Source of the DNA: a virus
Virus record (IMG/VR): IMGVR_UViG_3300010936_000005
Coordinates: 1-20,594 of that record
DNA length: 20,594 bases
Reading direction: 5' to 3' (one strand)
Part shown: in pieces, positions 1-7,521 of the stretch
Layout of the letters: each line of letters begins with the position of its first letter
How positions within the stretch are numbered: position 1 is the stretch's first letter
Made by a program: the position numbers and the translations under genes
The notes under the pieces: generated by a model
Databases searched by the model: none
The model's input: only the letters and a program-made list of their open reading frames with translations
Told to the model about the DNA's origin: nothing

Positions 1-558
1 ATAGATGGTGTAGTTAAGAACCTGCCAGAGCATGATGATGATTCTATGGTCCTGGAAGTTAAGAGCTCTAATGACAGAAGATTTAATAATTTAGTTAGTG
101 AGAACAGTTACGAGCGTTGGTCACTAGAATACGAAGCACAAGTACATTGTTATATGGGTGCTTTTAAATTACCTAAATCATTAGCTTTGGTTTACAACAA
201 AAACAATTCTGATATTTACAGTGAAGTAATTAAATATAATGACGAGCTCTTTCAATCCTTGATAGAGAAAGCTAAAAGAATTATTACTTCGCCAGAGCCA
301 CCTGATTTATTCTTGAGTGAGAACGATTGGAAAGTTAAGAATTTACCAAAAGAATCTAGAGAAGTTTATTTAGGTAGAACAGAACCACCTTTTAAAAATT
401 GTAGAAACTGTAAACACTCAAAGCCAATCATAGAAGTCTCTGGAGCTACTTGGCGTTGTGGCAAAAAAGGCGTGTTATTAAATCCAAAACAACAAATGGA
501 CAAGAAAAACTGCCCTGATCACGAACTTATATTTGGCTTGATACCTACACCCTTTTAG
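1..558 (+). CDS. PD-(D/E)XK exonuclease (Cas4/RecB-like), 5'-truncated
   Basis: The frame is open from base 1, so the gene starts outside the window and 185 codons are seen. The visible part carries the end of a PD-(D/E)XK nuclease core: an acidic Asp-Gly at residues 1-3, the E-x-K strand (LEVKSS, E19 and K21), and the Q-x-x-x-Y helix motif (Q47, Y51) typical of RecB/Cas4/lambda-exonuclease relatives. A C-terminal extension holds four cysteines (C134, C137, C153, C171) as CxxC...C...C, which probably bind zinc or an Fe-S cluster. Cas4/AddB-type enzymes use a four-cysteine cluster, but with one cysteine N-terminal to the core, and that region is not visible here. Such phage nucleases act in DNA degradation or recombination during replication. 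An internal ATG lies at 46, but the catalytic Asp lies before it, so the real start is upstream. Family call is firm; exact role is inferred. Confidence 0.8.
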   Translation: MDGVVKNLPEHDDDSMVLEVKSSNDRRFNNLVSENSYERWSLEYEAQVHCYMGAFKLPKSLALVYNKNNSDIYSEVIKYNDELFQSLIEKAKRIITSPEPPDLFLSENDWKVKNLPKESREVYLGRTEPPFKNCRNCKHSKPIIEVSGATWRCGKKGVLLNPKQQMDKKNCPDHELIFGLIPTPF

Positions 559-566
559 TAAAAAAG

Positions 567-597
567 TTGCAATAATATATAAAAATCGTTATATAAT
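567..597 (+). promoter_or_regulatory. Candidate sigma70-type promoter
   Basis: TTGCAA at 567-572 and a perfect TATAAT at 592-597 are separated by 19 bp, slightly long. Both sit in the 66-bp gap between the exonuclease stop and the ATG at 625. Transcription would begin near 604, about 20 bases before that ATG. In this AT-rich DNA a TATAAT can occur by chance, so the call rests on position as well as sequence. Confidence 0.5.
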
Positions 598-598
598 A

Positions 599-622
599 CG
601 CATATCTCTATAAAGAGGTGCG
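599..622 (+). promoter_or_regulatory. Inverted repeat enclosing the ribosome binding site
   Basis: The outer arms CGCAT and GTGCG (with one G-T wobble) flank an inner perfect CTCT-ATAA-AGAG hairpin (606-617), with a two-base bulge. The 3' arm contains the AGAGG Shine-Dalgarno sequence (614-618) for the ATG at 625, so a folded leader would mask the ribosome site. If transcription starts near 604, only the inner hairpin would be in the RNA, and the outer dyad could be a DNA-level operator instead. Confidence 0.35.
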
Positions 623-624
623 TA

Positions 625-882
625 ATGGCTAAAATATTTAAATTAGATACATTTAAAAACATAGCTAGTCTTAGAGGCGAAACTACCAGTCTCGCTGATT
701 ATCCTTGCATCAACGCCTGCCACTGGCCCACCAGTATGGAAAATGGTCGTTGTACTGTTTGTGGTTTATATGATTATCAACACTCTCCAGTGTTTTGGAA
801 ATCATTACCAAAATTAGAGCGCAAGATGATAAACCTTAATAACTCTGAGAAAGGCTATAAAATAAAACAGATCTATAAATAA
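625..882 (+). CDS. Small four-cysteine zinc-binding protein (DUF1289-like pattern)
   Basis: An 85-aa protein. The cysteines are spaced C28-x3-C32-x10-C43-x2-C46, beginning with P-C-I-N-A-C, with a Trp and a Leu-x-x-x-E-x-K-x-I stretch after them. That layout recalls the short bacterial DUF1289 proteins (PCI.xC ... CxxC ... W), which are presumed zinc binders of unknown function. The match is by pattern only. The start is supported by AGAGG eight bases upstream and by a promoter-like element at 567-597. It follows the exonuclease on the same strand but probably has its own transcript. The basic C-terminus (KGYKIKQIYK) would suit nucleic-acid contact, which is a guess. Confidence 0.65.
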   Translation: MAKIFKLDTFKNIASLRGETTSLADYPCINACHWPTSMENGRCTVCGLYDYQHSPVFWKSLPKLERKMINLNNSEKGYKIKQIYK

Positions 883-1044
883 AGCACTGGCTTAGTGTAG
901 ATCAAAAATACAGGACGAAGAAAAGATTTGTCATGTAGAGGATGAAACTGCCACTAAAGAAATACCCAGCACTTCCGGTGAGTATATTCTTAAAATTCAT
1001 GCGCGGATTATATACAAAAATATTTGGCATATAAAAAAAACTTT
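883..1044 (+). other. Convergent intergenic region with no assigned gene
   Basis: 162 bp between two convergent genes. It holds a weak hairpin just after the stop codon at 882 (CACT...AGTG, 885-897). A 30-codon frame at 942-1034 (start MKLPLKKYPALP) has its GAGG abutting the ATG with no spacer, so I do not call it a gene. A longer plus-strand frame is open from 896 to 1132 with codons that look partly coding (Asp/Glu/Thr-rich, then Ile/Lys-rich) but has no usable start until inside the antisense of the HNH gene. It could be a decayed gene fragment or an RNA. No known riboswitch or ribozyme core was recognised. Confidence 0.4.
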
Positions 1045-1048
1045 TTAT
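1031..1048. terminator. Possible weak terminator hairpin between convergent genes
   Basis: ATAAAAA (1031-1037) and TTTTTAT (1042-1048) can pair as a 7-bp A/T-only stem, followed on the plus strand by a T-rich run to about 1069. It overlaps the stop codon of the minus-strand HNH gene. There is no G/C clamp, so it would be a poor intrinsic terminator; position between convergent genes is the main reason to list it. Confidence 0.22.
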
Positions 1049-1536
1049 TTCTTTTTATTTCTTACAATATTTTCACACCACCAAAGCATCATGTCTTCAG
1101 TCAAGGTATGTTTAATGATATTGGCACGCTGACAAACCAATTGAATATTGCTTCTAACATACCAAACGCTAGGATCTATTCTATCTATAGTTACGTTAAG
1201 GTCCTTCTTACCGCTACCGTCTCGATGATGAGTCATCAATACGCCAGATAAAGCACAAAGACCATCTTGCTCGTCCCATATTTCTATTAAATCTTCTGGC
1301 GTTATCTCCCAATCTTTATCTGGAAATTTACTAACCCTGGTATGTCTTAATTGATTGTGAAGTAAATTTAAAAAACTTTTGTAACTTGATGATCGCTTTC
1401 TGTTTCTATCTATAACATGGCAGTCTCTACAAATACCACGATAAGTTACTCCGCCTCCGGTTTGTTCTCTAGCTTCAAAAAATTTAATCTTGCGTCTCTT
1501 TTTGCAGAGCGTACAAGTTCTAGTTTTTTGAGACAT
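1045..1536 (-). CDS. HNH-type endonuclease with N-terminal zinc ribbon
   Basis: A 163-aa protein. Residues 1-40 form a zinc ribbon (C8-x2-C11 and C36-x2-C39). Residues 80-160 resemble the phage HNH group whose core reads C-A-L-S-G (C94), then T-I-D-R-I-D (116-121), then S-N-I-Q-L-V-C (129-135) and a final N-x-x-K (N139, K142). In this group the first catalytic His of classical HNH enzymes is not obvious: the equivalent strand has D-R. Activity may therefore be altered, or another residue such as H103/H104 may serve. The gene starts in a TAATG overlap with the upstream DUF1064 gene, so the two are translationally coupled. Roles of relatives include free-standing homing-type nucleases and packaging-associated nicking; which applies here is not visible. 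Confidence 0.75.
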   Translation of the reverse strand: MSQKTRTCTLCKKRRKIKFFEAREQTGGGVTYRGICRDCHVIDRNRKRSSSYKSFLNLLHNQLRHTRVSKFPDKDWEITPEDLIEIWDEQDGLCALSGVLMTHHRDGSGKKDLNVTIDRIDPSVWYVRSNIQLVCQRANIIKHTLTEDMMLWWCENIVRNKKK

Positions 1537-1868
1537 TATGCTCTAGGTGATTGAATGACTTCGATAGTTACATCAGGATATATTGCTTCTACTAATTTCT
1601 TTTTTAATTTAAAGACATCAGTCAATACTCCTTTAGTATCTTCTATAACCTCCTCTCCTTTTACATTTTTATATTTAAAGTCTGCTATATAAGTGCAGAT
1701 CTTTTTACCTTCTACGAAACATGGAAATTGTGGATGAACTTCTATGTCTGACACTGCGCCAGCAGATTCTAATTCTTTCAAGAATTTATATCTAGCTGCC
1801 TCTAACTTGCTATCAAATGTGATACCATCGAGCTTTACTTTAATAGCTCCGTACTTGTTATAGGCCAT
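1536..1868 (-). CDS. DUF1064 family PD-(D/E)XK nuclease (resolvase-like)
   Basis: A 110-aa protein with the DUF1064 layout: an N-terminal F-D-S-K-x-E-A-x-R helix (E23 the likely first acidic ligand), then strand Y-I-A-D-F-K-Y (D63), then I-E-D-T-K-G (D77-x-K79), the PD-(D/E)XK signature of small endonucleases. Family members are common in phages and have been compared with Holliday-junction resolvases; the substrate is not proven for this protein. The stop codon overlaps the start of the HNH gene by one base (TAATG). The ATG at 1868 is followed immediately by the conserved N-terminus and lies 60 bp from the divergent RHH gene. No clear minus-strand promoter was found: a TATAAT at 1879-1874 lies only five bases from the ATG. 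Confidence 0.8.
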   Translation of the reverse strand: MAYNKYGAIKVKLDGITFDSKLEAARYKFLKELESAGAVSDIEVHPQFPCFVEGKKICTYIADFKYKNVKGEEVIEDTKGVLTDVFKLKKKLVEAIYPDVTIEVIQSPRA

Positions 1869-1883
1869 AATTTATTATACAAT
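1855..1883 (+). promoter_or_regulatory. Candidate promoter for the RHH gene
   Basis: TTGTTA (1855-1860) and TACAAT (1878-1883) are spaced exactly 17 bp. Transcription would start near 1890, giving a leader of about 39 bases to the ATG at 1929. The -35 box lies inside the start of the divergent DUF1064 gene. A chance match in A/T-rich DNA cannot be excluded. Confidence 0.4.
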
Positions 1884-1895
1884 TTTTTATAAAGA

Positions 1896-1910
1896 TTAAG
1901 TAATAATTAA
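1896..1910. promoter_or_regulatory. Dyad-symmetric candidate operator
   Basis: TTAAGTAATAATTAA is an imperfect palindrome: 12 of the 14 positions around the central base are symmetric. It lies between the candidate promoter and the RHH ribosome site, in the gap between two divergent genes. RHH proteins commonly bind short dyads and repress their own promoter. The A/T-only background makes palindromes frequent, so the assignment is tentative. Confidence 0.3.
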
Positions 1911-1928
1911 CATACGAGGAGAAGCTGA

Positions 1929-2108
1929 ATGGCAAGTCATGTAACCATCGGGGTAAACAAAGAAACTCACAAAAAATTAGGTAAACTCGCATCATTAACT
2001 CACAGGACCCGTGCTAACACGGTTGAATGGTTGGTTGAAAAAGCTATTAAAGAAATAGAACTGGCTGAAAAAAATGGTGGCGCTGATCATATTAAATTTG
2101 GTATCTAA
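1929..2108 (+). CDS. Ribbon-helix-helix (Arc/CopG-type) DNA-binding protein
   Basis: A 59-aa protein beginning MASHVTIGVNKETHKKLGKL. It shows the whole RHH fold: a short strand (H-V-T-I-G-V-N, residues 4-10) that would contact the major groove, helix A (about 11-24), a turn with Arg/Thr/Arg, and helix B (about 29-45, N-T-V-E-W-L-V-E-K-A-I). Such proteins act as dimers and usually repress transcription. The start is well supported by AGGAG (1917-1921) with a seven-base spacer. The stop codon overlaps the stop of the 1299-aa structural gene on the other strand by four bases. It is the only evident transcription regulator in the window, and its plausible target is the short region shared with the divergent DUF1064 gene. 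Confidence 0.85.
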   Translation: MASHVTIGVNKETHKKLGKLASLTHRTRANTVEWLVEKAIKEIELAEKNGGADHIKFGI

Positions 2109-5100
2109 GTAATACCTAGTAGTTTATCTATCTCCGCTTGTCTCAAAGCTACAGAAACTCTATCTTGAGTTTGTTTATTCCTTATTTCTGCATTAGGACT
2201 TTGAACTGCTCCAAGTTGATTGCCTCTATATCTACCTTCAAGATCCTCTAATTGTAATCGTCTTTTTATTTGTTCTAACTTGAGGTTATCAATATCCATA
2301 CCTTCAAATATTTTTTGATTTATCTTACCTCTATCAAGTTGTATAGGTTGGAATCTACCCATTAAAACTTCATCGTAATTAGTTATCTTTGCCTTTTTCA
2401 AAATTTCTCTTTGTTTCGTAGGAGTAAGTCCTAACATTCTAGTATCATTTAAAGTTTGATATAAATCTCTCAAAGCATTATACCTATCTTTATTAGCTCT
2501 TATGTAAGCCAAAGTATAAGATTTAGCTTTCTCTTCGTCGAAATTAGGTTGATTTATTAAAGAGTTAAACTCGTTAGAAGAATCTTGCACTGCCTGTGCA
2601 GCTTCGTAAGCTCTGTATAATAAAGTTGTTTCTAGTTGTGGTTTAACGGTTTTAATACCAGTAAATGCTTGCAACATAGTTTCGCCTACATCTAATTCTT
2701 GTCCTCTACCTCCCTTTCCAGGATTGCCGTTTTTAGTAAAATTAATTACAGACTTTGGACCATCTTTTAAACGAGGTCCAACATAAAAATTATTGCCTTC
2801 AGAAAATTCAAAGTTAACTGGCGTAGCTGAAGGTAGTATTGTATCTACAGCATAAACAATACCTTTTAAAGCTTTATCGCCAGGACTATCACCTTGTCTC
2901 CATATTTTTCTACCGGTTCCTGTTTCTCCTCTGTAAGCATCAGCAAAAGCGTTTAAACCAAAAGCTGGTTCTACGAAAGGAGTTATTAATTCTAAACCTC
3001 CTTGAAAGGTGCTATCTAATAAAATTTTTGTTAAGGATTCTTCGTTTCTATTACCTTCTTCTACTTCAGCTAATATTCTAAGAGCTGGCCTTCTAAATAA
3101 ATCATAAGGATTCATGTAACTAAAATTAAAAAATTCTGTAGGGTTGCCATCTTTATCAGAACCTACTGGAACCATAGTCGCTGTTTCTTCCCAAGGAGTT
3201 CCTTGTCTTTGAAAAGCTTTTATTTGATCGTAAGTAACTCCAGTCAAATAAGATCCAACTGCTGTTATGCCTGCGCCAAATCCACCGCCAGCAGTTATTG
3301 CTCCAGCCAATCTACGCATTCCTATTTTTTGTAACTCTGGGCTTTCAGAAGCAAGTTCTCTTATAGCTCTGTGTAAAGAGTTTGTGCCATTTCTAATCAT
3401 CTCAGCAGGGAATGCTGTAAAGTTACCTATGGGTAATCTACTAATACCATCTCTAACAATAGGAACAACTCTTTGATAATTTTGTACGGTATTTAAAGTT
3501 AATTCAGCTGTTTCAGCTCTAGCGAAAGCTTCTACTTGATCATCAGTGAGTCTTCTTATATCTAAAACTGCACCGCCATTTTTTCCTATTGTTATGTTAT
3601 TTTGAAAATTTTTTATATTGGCCATAGATTCCACTGGAACAAACTCTGCTCCTGGTTTTAAATTTTTATCAGCTCTTATTATGTTTAATGCATTTTTAAA
3701 TCTAGGCTTTTCTAAAAAATAATTAAATACTCTAGCTGTATCATCAGTCATTTTATAAACTTCTTCTGCAAAATCTGTAGTTTGTTTTATTCCGGGAACT
3801 TCTTTTACTCCTTTTACAACTCTTCCAAAACCTGGAGCTGCATCAAAAGCTATCTCAGCGTTTCTTTTTAATTCTCCAAAGATAGCACTACCACCTCTTT
3901 GTGCTATTCCTAATTCTGTTAATTCTTCAACAACTTCAGATTTTAATTTTCTGCTTGCAGGATCTATTAATCCAGCAAAAGTATTTACGTAAGCGTCTGC
4001 TAATTTACCAGTGCTGCCTACGTTACCATTTAATAAAGCAAAGAATGGTATTGAAGTATTGTTTCTAACTTGTGCTAATGGAGAACCAACTGTCTTTCCA
4101 TATTGTGATATAGATTTTAAAGCTAGCATAGGAGCGTATGCTTTCATTAGAACATGATGATTTTGTTCAAAAGAAGTAGTTGTTTTGGCAATAGCATTAT
4201 AAAAATCTTCTCTAGTTACCATGCCAGACAGAGCTCCAAAGTTATCTCCAAATTGTTTATAAATAACTTCAGTCTTACCGTCAGCGGATGGTTTTGCAAA
4301 TCTATTAGGTCCTACATCAATAGCTCCTTTTAAAAATTCTTTATCTTTTAAGAATTGTTTAGTTCCCAATTGAGTTGGTCCAATATCATTAATTAATTTA
4401 ATATCTTGAAAAACTTTAGTCTTTCCAATTATGCTTGATAATTTACTAATCGTGCTTGCAGCTACTAGCCCAGTGTTAGCTAAAGCTTGTTCTGGCGTGC
4501 TTTGTAAATAGCCACTCACTTCTCCTAAAGCTCTTCTTACTGCCGGTAAATTATTTAAGGTCCTGCCTTTTAATATTCCTTGTTGAGCTTTTGATAAACC
4601 CTCTGATATAAATTCAGCAGTTTCAAAACCAGTAAAATCTTTATTGGTTGCTGAACTTCTACCTCTAGAGCTTATGCTCCTCCAAACATAATCTGCTGTA
4701 TTATCATCAAAACCAGTAACTTTTTTTATTTCATTTATAGCTTCTTGTTTTAATTTTGGATCTAAATTTTTTAAAAATGCACCATCATCCATGAAAGCTT
4801 TATAAACTCTAGTTCCATAAATACCTATGTTTCTTGCTACTGAATCTTTTAAACCTTCTTCAGTTAATAAAGCATTAAAAGCTTTCTCATCTGTTTTTCT
4901 TAAATCTAATATTTCTCTAGACATATCATCAACTTGGTCTCTCATGTCTCTAACTATATTGCTAACTTTTAATCTGTCATCAATGCCTAAATTTTCATAA
5001 GTTTTAGTCATTCTTTTTTCTATGTTTGTTATATTTCTACGAGCATTACCTCTAACTTTCATAGCTAATTTTTTTATTTCATCTGGATTAGTTATTCCTG

Positions 5101-6004
5101 GATTTTTATAAGACACTCTAATTTGAGGAAACAAAGCATCTTCTATAGATCTGGCCATTGACATGGCTTGAGTTTGACTTAAATCTAATTGACTAATTGT
5201 TTTTTCTAAAGTTTTAATATTGTTATTAACCATCTCTACATTGTGGTTAGCAATCGCAGTCTTTTGCGCTTTAGCTTGAGCAACTATAGTATTAGGTAAG
5301 CCTTCACTACTAATTAGTCCTACAGGTCCTTCTAAACCAACTCCTTTTACGCTGAAAGCATTTTTAATTCCTTCCCAAAGACCTAATGTTTGTTCTGTCA
5401 TCTCTCCTTCAAAATCTTTTACTTTAGTGGTTTTTTTAGCTAAACCACTGGAGGCAATAACTTTAGCTGCTACTGGCGATACTGCGTCTAAAGTGCCACC
5501 AACTGCACCAGTTACTCCTTTAATAGCGTAAGGTAATCCCATGACAAAAGCAGTTGCTTCTCCTGCTACATTAACTTTTTCCATTAATCTAGCAGCTGCT
5601 GCCTCTGAACCATTTAATCTAGCTAATCTTTCTTCGTCGGAATCATTATCCATGAAAGCATCTAGTATCGTAGTAGTGTCATCTGTTGCTACTGCGCCAT
5701 CAACAACTCCAAACGTTAAAGCTTTTTGTAGGTTAGAAAATTTATTAGCTCTAGATATTAAACCAGCTGCACCTAATCCAGGCACACCAAATTGAGTTAT
5801 GAAAGAAGCTATCTCACCAGCTGTGCTTTCTGGCGCATCAATCATTCTATTGTCAAAAAATGTTTGTAGATCTTTAGTTAAATCAGTATCGGCAAAATAA
5901 TCTATAGCGGAAGTAACAGTCTCTCCAACACCTTTAACACTTTTTTGTAAACCAAGTAAGCTTCCTCTGGCTATGTCTGAGAGTATGCCTTTTTTTTCTG
6001 CCAT
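2105..6004 (-). CDS. Giant virion-internal / DNA-ejection-type protein (1299 aa)
   Basis: The last and largest gene of the late operon. Size, position after other internal-type proteins, and mostly helical Lys/Glu/Ala-rich composition suggest a podovirus internal core or ejection protein comparable in place to T7 gp16, although I see no sequence motif of gp16. The N-terminal 100 residues hold Gly-rich amphipathic stretches (around 70-85, F-G-V-P-G-L-G-A-A-G-L). A long helical region with coiled-coil character covers about 235-400. A Gly/Ala hydrophobic stretch (A-G-A-I-T-A-G-G-G-F-G-A-G-I) lies near 895-915, followed by N-P-Y-D-L-F-R-R-P, and could enter a membrane. The C-terminal 200 residues are charged and helical. 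No lysozyme or transglycosylase motif was recognised. It starts five bases after the 503-aa gene. Structural role is probable; ejection role is inference. Confidence 0.7.
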   Translation of the reverse strand: MAEKKGILSDIARGSLLGLQKSVKGVGETVTSAIDYFADTDLTKDLQTFFDNRMIDAPESTAGEIASFITQFGVPGLGAAGLISRANKFSNLQKALTFGVVDGAVATDDTTTILDAFMDNDSDEERLARLNGSEAAAARLMEKVNVAGEATAFVMGLPYAIKGVTGAVGGTLDAVSPVAAKVIASSGLAKKTTKVKDFEGEMTEQTLGLWEGIKNAFSVKGVGLEGPVGLISSEGLPNTIVAQAKAQKTAIANHNVEMVNNNIKTLEKTISQLDLSQTQAMSMARSIEDALFPQIRVSYKNPGITNPDEIKKLAMKVRGNARRNITNIEKRMTKTYENLGIDDRLKVSNIVRDMRDQVDDMSREILDLRKTDEKAFNALLTEEGLKDSVARNIGIYGTRVYKAFMDDGAFLKNLDPKLKQEAINEIKKVTGFDDNTADYVWRSISSRGRSSATNKDFTGFETAEFISEGLSKAQQGILKGRTLNNLPAVRRALGEVSGYLQSTPEQALANTGLVAASTISKLSSIIGKTKVFQDIKLINDIGPTQLGTKQFLKDKEFLKGAIDVGPNRFAKPSADGKTEVIYKQFGDNFGALSGMVTREDFYNAIAKTTTSFEQNHHVLMKAYAPMLALKSISQYGKTVGSPLAQVRNNTSIPFFALLNGNVGSTGKLADAYVNTFAGLIDPASRKLKSEVVEELTELGIAQRGGSAIFGELKRNAEIAFDAAPGFGRVVKGVKEVPGIKQTTDFAEEVYKMTDDTARVFNYFLEKPRFKNALNIIRADKNLKPGAEFVPVESMANIKNFQNNITIGKNGGAVLDIRRLTDDQVEAFARAETAELTLNTVQNYQRVVPIVRDGISRLPIGNFTAFPAEMIRNGTNSLHRAIRELASESPELQKIGMRRLAGAITAGGGFGAGITAVGSYLTGVTYDQIKAFQRQGTPWEETATMVPVGSDKDGNPTEFFNFSYMNPYDLFRRPALRILAEVEEGNRNEESLTKILLDSTFQGGLELITPFVEPAFGLNAFADAYRGETGTGRKIWRQGDSPGDKALKGIVYAVDTILPSATPVNFEFSEGNNFYVGPRLKDGPKSVINFTKNGNPGKGGRGQELDVGETMLQAFTGIKTVKPQLETTLLYRAYEAAQAVQDSSNEFNSLINQPNFDEEKAKSYTLAYIRANKDRYNALRDLYQTLNDTRMLGLTPTKQREILKKAKITNYDEVLMGRFQPIQLDRGKINQKIFEGMDIDNLKLEQIKRRLQLEDLEGRYRGNQLGAVQSPNAEIRNKQTQDRVSVALRQAEIDKLLGIT

Positions 6005-6009
6005 GATTT

Positions 6010-7521
6010 TTAATCTGGAGTTGTTCCTGGTTTAGGTCTGCCTGTTATTTTTCTAAGCATCCTCACATTGTTTGCTGCTAAAGAAGCTAAAGTGCTTCTC
6101 TTCAGAACTTCAAACTCACCCTGGTCATTAATAATTCCTATCTGTACGTCTTTAGGTTCGATACCAAGCCTTTCTGCCTCTTCAATTTGTAAATCCAGAT
6201 ATAACCTTGAAATTCCTTCATCATCTAATTGATTTAAATTCACACCAGCATCTGCTAATTTACCAGATACATATAAGTCTTTTAATTCTTGATCGCCTTT
6301 AATTGATTCTAATAGTTTTTGTGTTGCTCCCTTGTTAGCCTCTATAGCTTGATCTTGAGCTAAGTAAGCAGTGGTAAACTCTGGTATTCCTAAAGGAGAT
6401 AAAGGTACAAAACCTTCTCTTGGCATCATCATCGCAGAAAACCCAGCTAACATTTTTTTTGCAAACTCTGGGTCACTAGCTACTCTTTGACCATAAGCTT
6501 TACCAAATGATTTTACATATTCACCGAAGGTTGGTTTATCTCTTATTGTATCTCCAGTATCTGGATCTATTAAAGGGCCAACACCGCCTTGATCGTTTCT
6601 TGAATAACCATAATCATTTATTAAAATTTCTCTCATAAATTCACCGACAGTATCTGGTGCATCTTCAACTGTAGTTGCGCCTTCATCTAGCATTTCAGCA
6701 TAAGTAATATTAGTATTCGGAACCTCTTTCTTTTCATCACCATCGCCAAAAAATAAACTACTGGCTGTAATAGTAGCTACACCAGCAGCAGCTGTTGTTC
6801 TCACTGGATTTCTTTGAAATATATTTTTACCAGTTTGTCCAGCGTCTGCTCCAGCTCCAGTGCCTTCATCTACTGCATCAGCTGTTTGTGTACCGGTTTT
6901 TTTATCAGCTTCCTTTGCTTCTTTTTTAGCTTTATCAAGTCCTTGTTTAACAATTTTACTTCCTTTAGCAAAACCTTGTATTCCTTCTATTATTCCACCA
7001 TCTTTTTTAGGAGTAACAATAAATTCTCCCTTAGCTTCTAACTCTTTCTTTTTATTTTCTTCTATTATTTTTCGTAGCTCTTTAACATCTTTAATAGTGC
7101 TAGGGAGTCCAACCGTTTCTTGTGCCGCAAACAATCTACCAAAGTTTTTTGCTTTGCCTCCGATAGTGTTTGCCTCTCTAGGAATAAAAGTTCTATCTAC
7201 TACGTTGCCAGCTTTGCTAGCAATTTTTTTAATTTTGTTTCCTGTAGTCAAAGCTTTGATACCTATAGCTGCTGGTATGCCTATACCAGTTGCGGCTAAA
7301 GCTAAAATTCCATAATCGATTGGGTCAGTTGGATCAAATATCATTCCGTCTTCACCAAACATTGCTAACTCTAATCCTTCATCGCCAAAAATTCCTCCCC
7401 TTGTGCCTGGAACAGGTATATTTAATACGCCACCTGTTTCAGAATCATAAAAAGTTTCGCGATCAAATCTTTCACCATAACCTTTTACGTTTTGACCTAA
7501 ATCTTTTATGCCTCCTATCAT
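6010..7521 (-). CDS. Virion-internal protein with two hydrophobic segments (503 aa)
   Basis: Family not recognised. Residues 1-65 are Gly/Asp-rich. A clear hydrophobic segment lies at about 70-92 (G-I-L-A-L-A-A-T-G-I-G-I-P-A-A-I-G). A Lys/Glu-rich helical stretch covers 140-205 and a flexible Gly/Ala/Asp/Thr linker 206-232. A second hydrophobic segment lies at about 242-258. The remainder is acidic and helical, ending in a Pro/Gly/Thr tail. It contains a degenerate copy of the GG motif seen in the 515-aa protein (DGGIIEGIQGFAKGS, 174-188). It starts in an ATGA overlap with the 383-aa gene and ends five bases before the 1299-aa gene, so the three are probably made together. Likely an internal or ejected membrane-active protein, judged from context. 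Confidence 0.6.
   Translation of the reverse strand: MIGGIKDLGQNVKGYGERFDRETFYDSETGGVLNIPVPGTRGGIFGDEGLELAMFGEDGMIFDPTDPIDYGILALAATGIGIPAAIGIKALTTGNKIKKIASKAGNVVDRTFIPREANTIGGKAKNFGRLFAAQETVGLPSTIKDVKELRKIIEENKKKELEAKGEFIVTPKKDGGIIEGIQGFAKGSKIVKQGLDKAKKEAKEADKKTGTQTADAVDEGTGAGADAGQTGKNIFQRNPVRTTAAAGVATITASSLFFGDGDEKKEVPNTNITYAEMLDEGATTVEDAPDTVGEFMREILINDYGYSRNDQGGVGPLIDPDTGDTIRDKPTFGEYVKSFGKAYGQRVASDPEFAKKMLAGFSAMMMPREGFVPLSPLGIPEFTTAYLAQDQAIEANKGATQKLLESIKGDQELKDLYVSGKLADAGVNLNQLDDEGISRLYLDLQIEEAERLGIEPKDVQIGIINDQGEFEVLKRSTLASLAANNVRMLRKITGRPKPGTTPD

Noticed and set aside
942-1034. 30-codon basic peptide gene
   Set aside because: The GAGG abuts the ATG with no spacer, and no family or neighbour supports it. 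Kept only as a note in the intergenic entry.
883-1044. Hammerhead-, twister- or riboswitch-type RNA
   Set aside because: The conserved core sequences of these classes are not present; only short weak hairpins were found.
1024-1251. Plus-strand open frame of 75 codons
   Set aside because: It lies antisense to the well-supported HNH gene, has biased low-complexity composition and no ribosome site.
1874-1879. Minus-strand TATAAT as promoter for the DUF1064 gene
   Set aside because: It lies five bases from the ATG and has no convincing -35 box; a leaderless transcript is possible but unsupported.
6860-7315. Plus-strand open frame of 151 codons
   Set aside because: Antisense shadow of the 503-aa gene; its hydrophobic Ser/Pro/Ile-rich sequence is what an opposite-strand frame of an Ala/Gly/Lys-rich gene yields.
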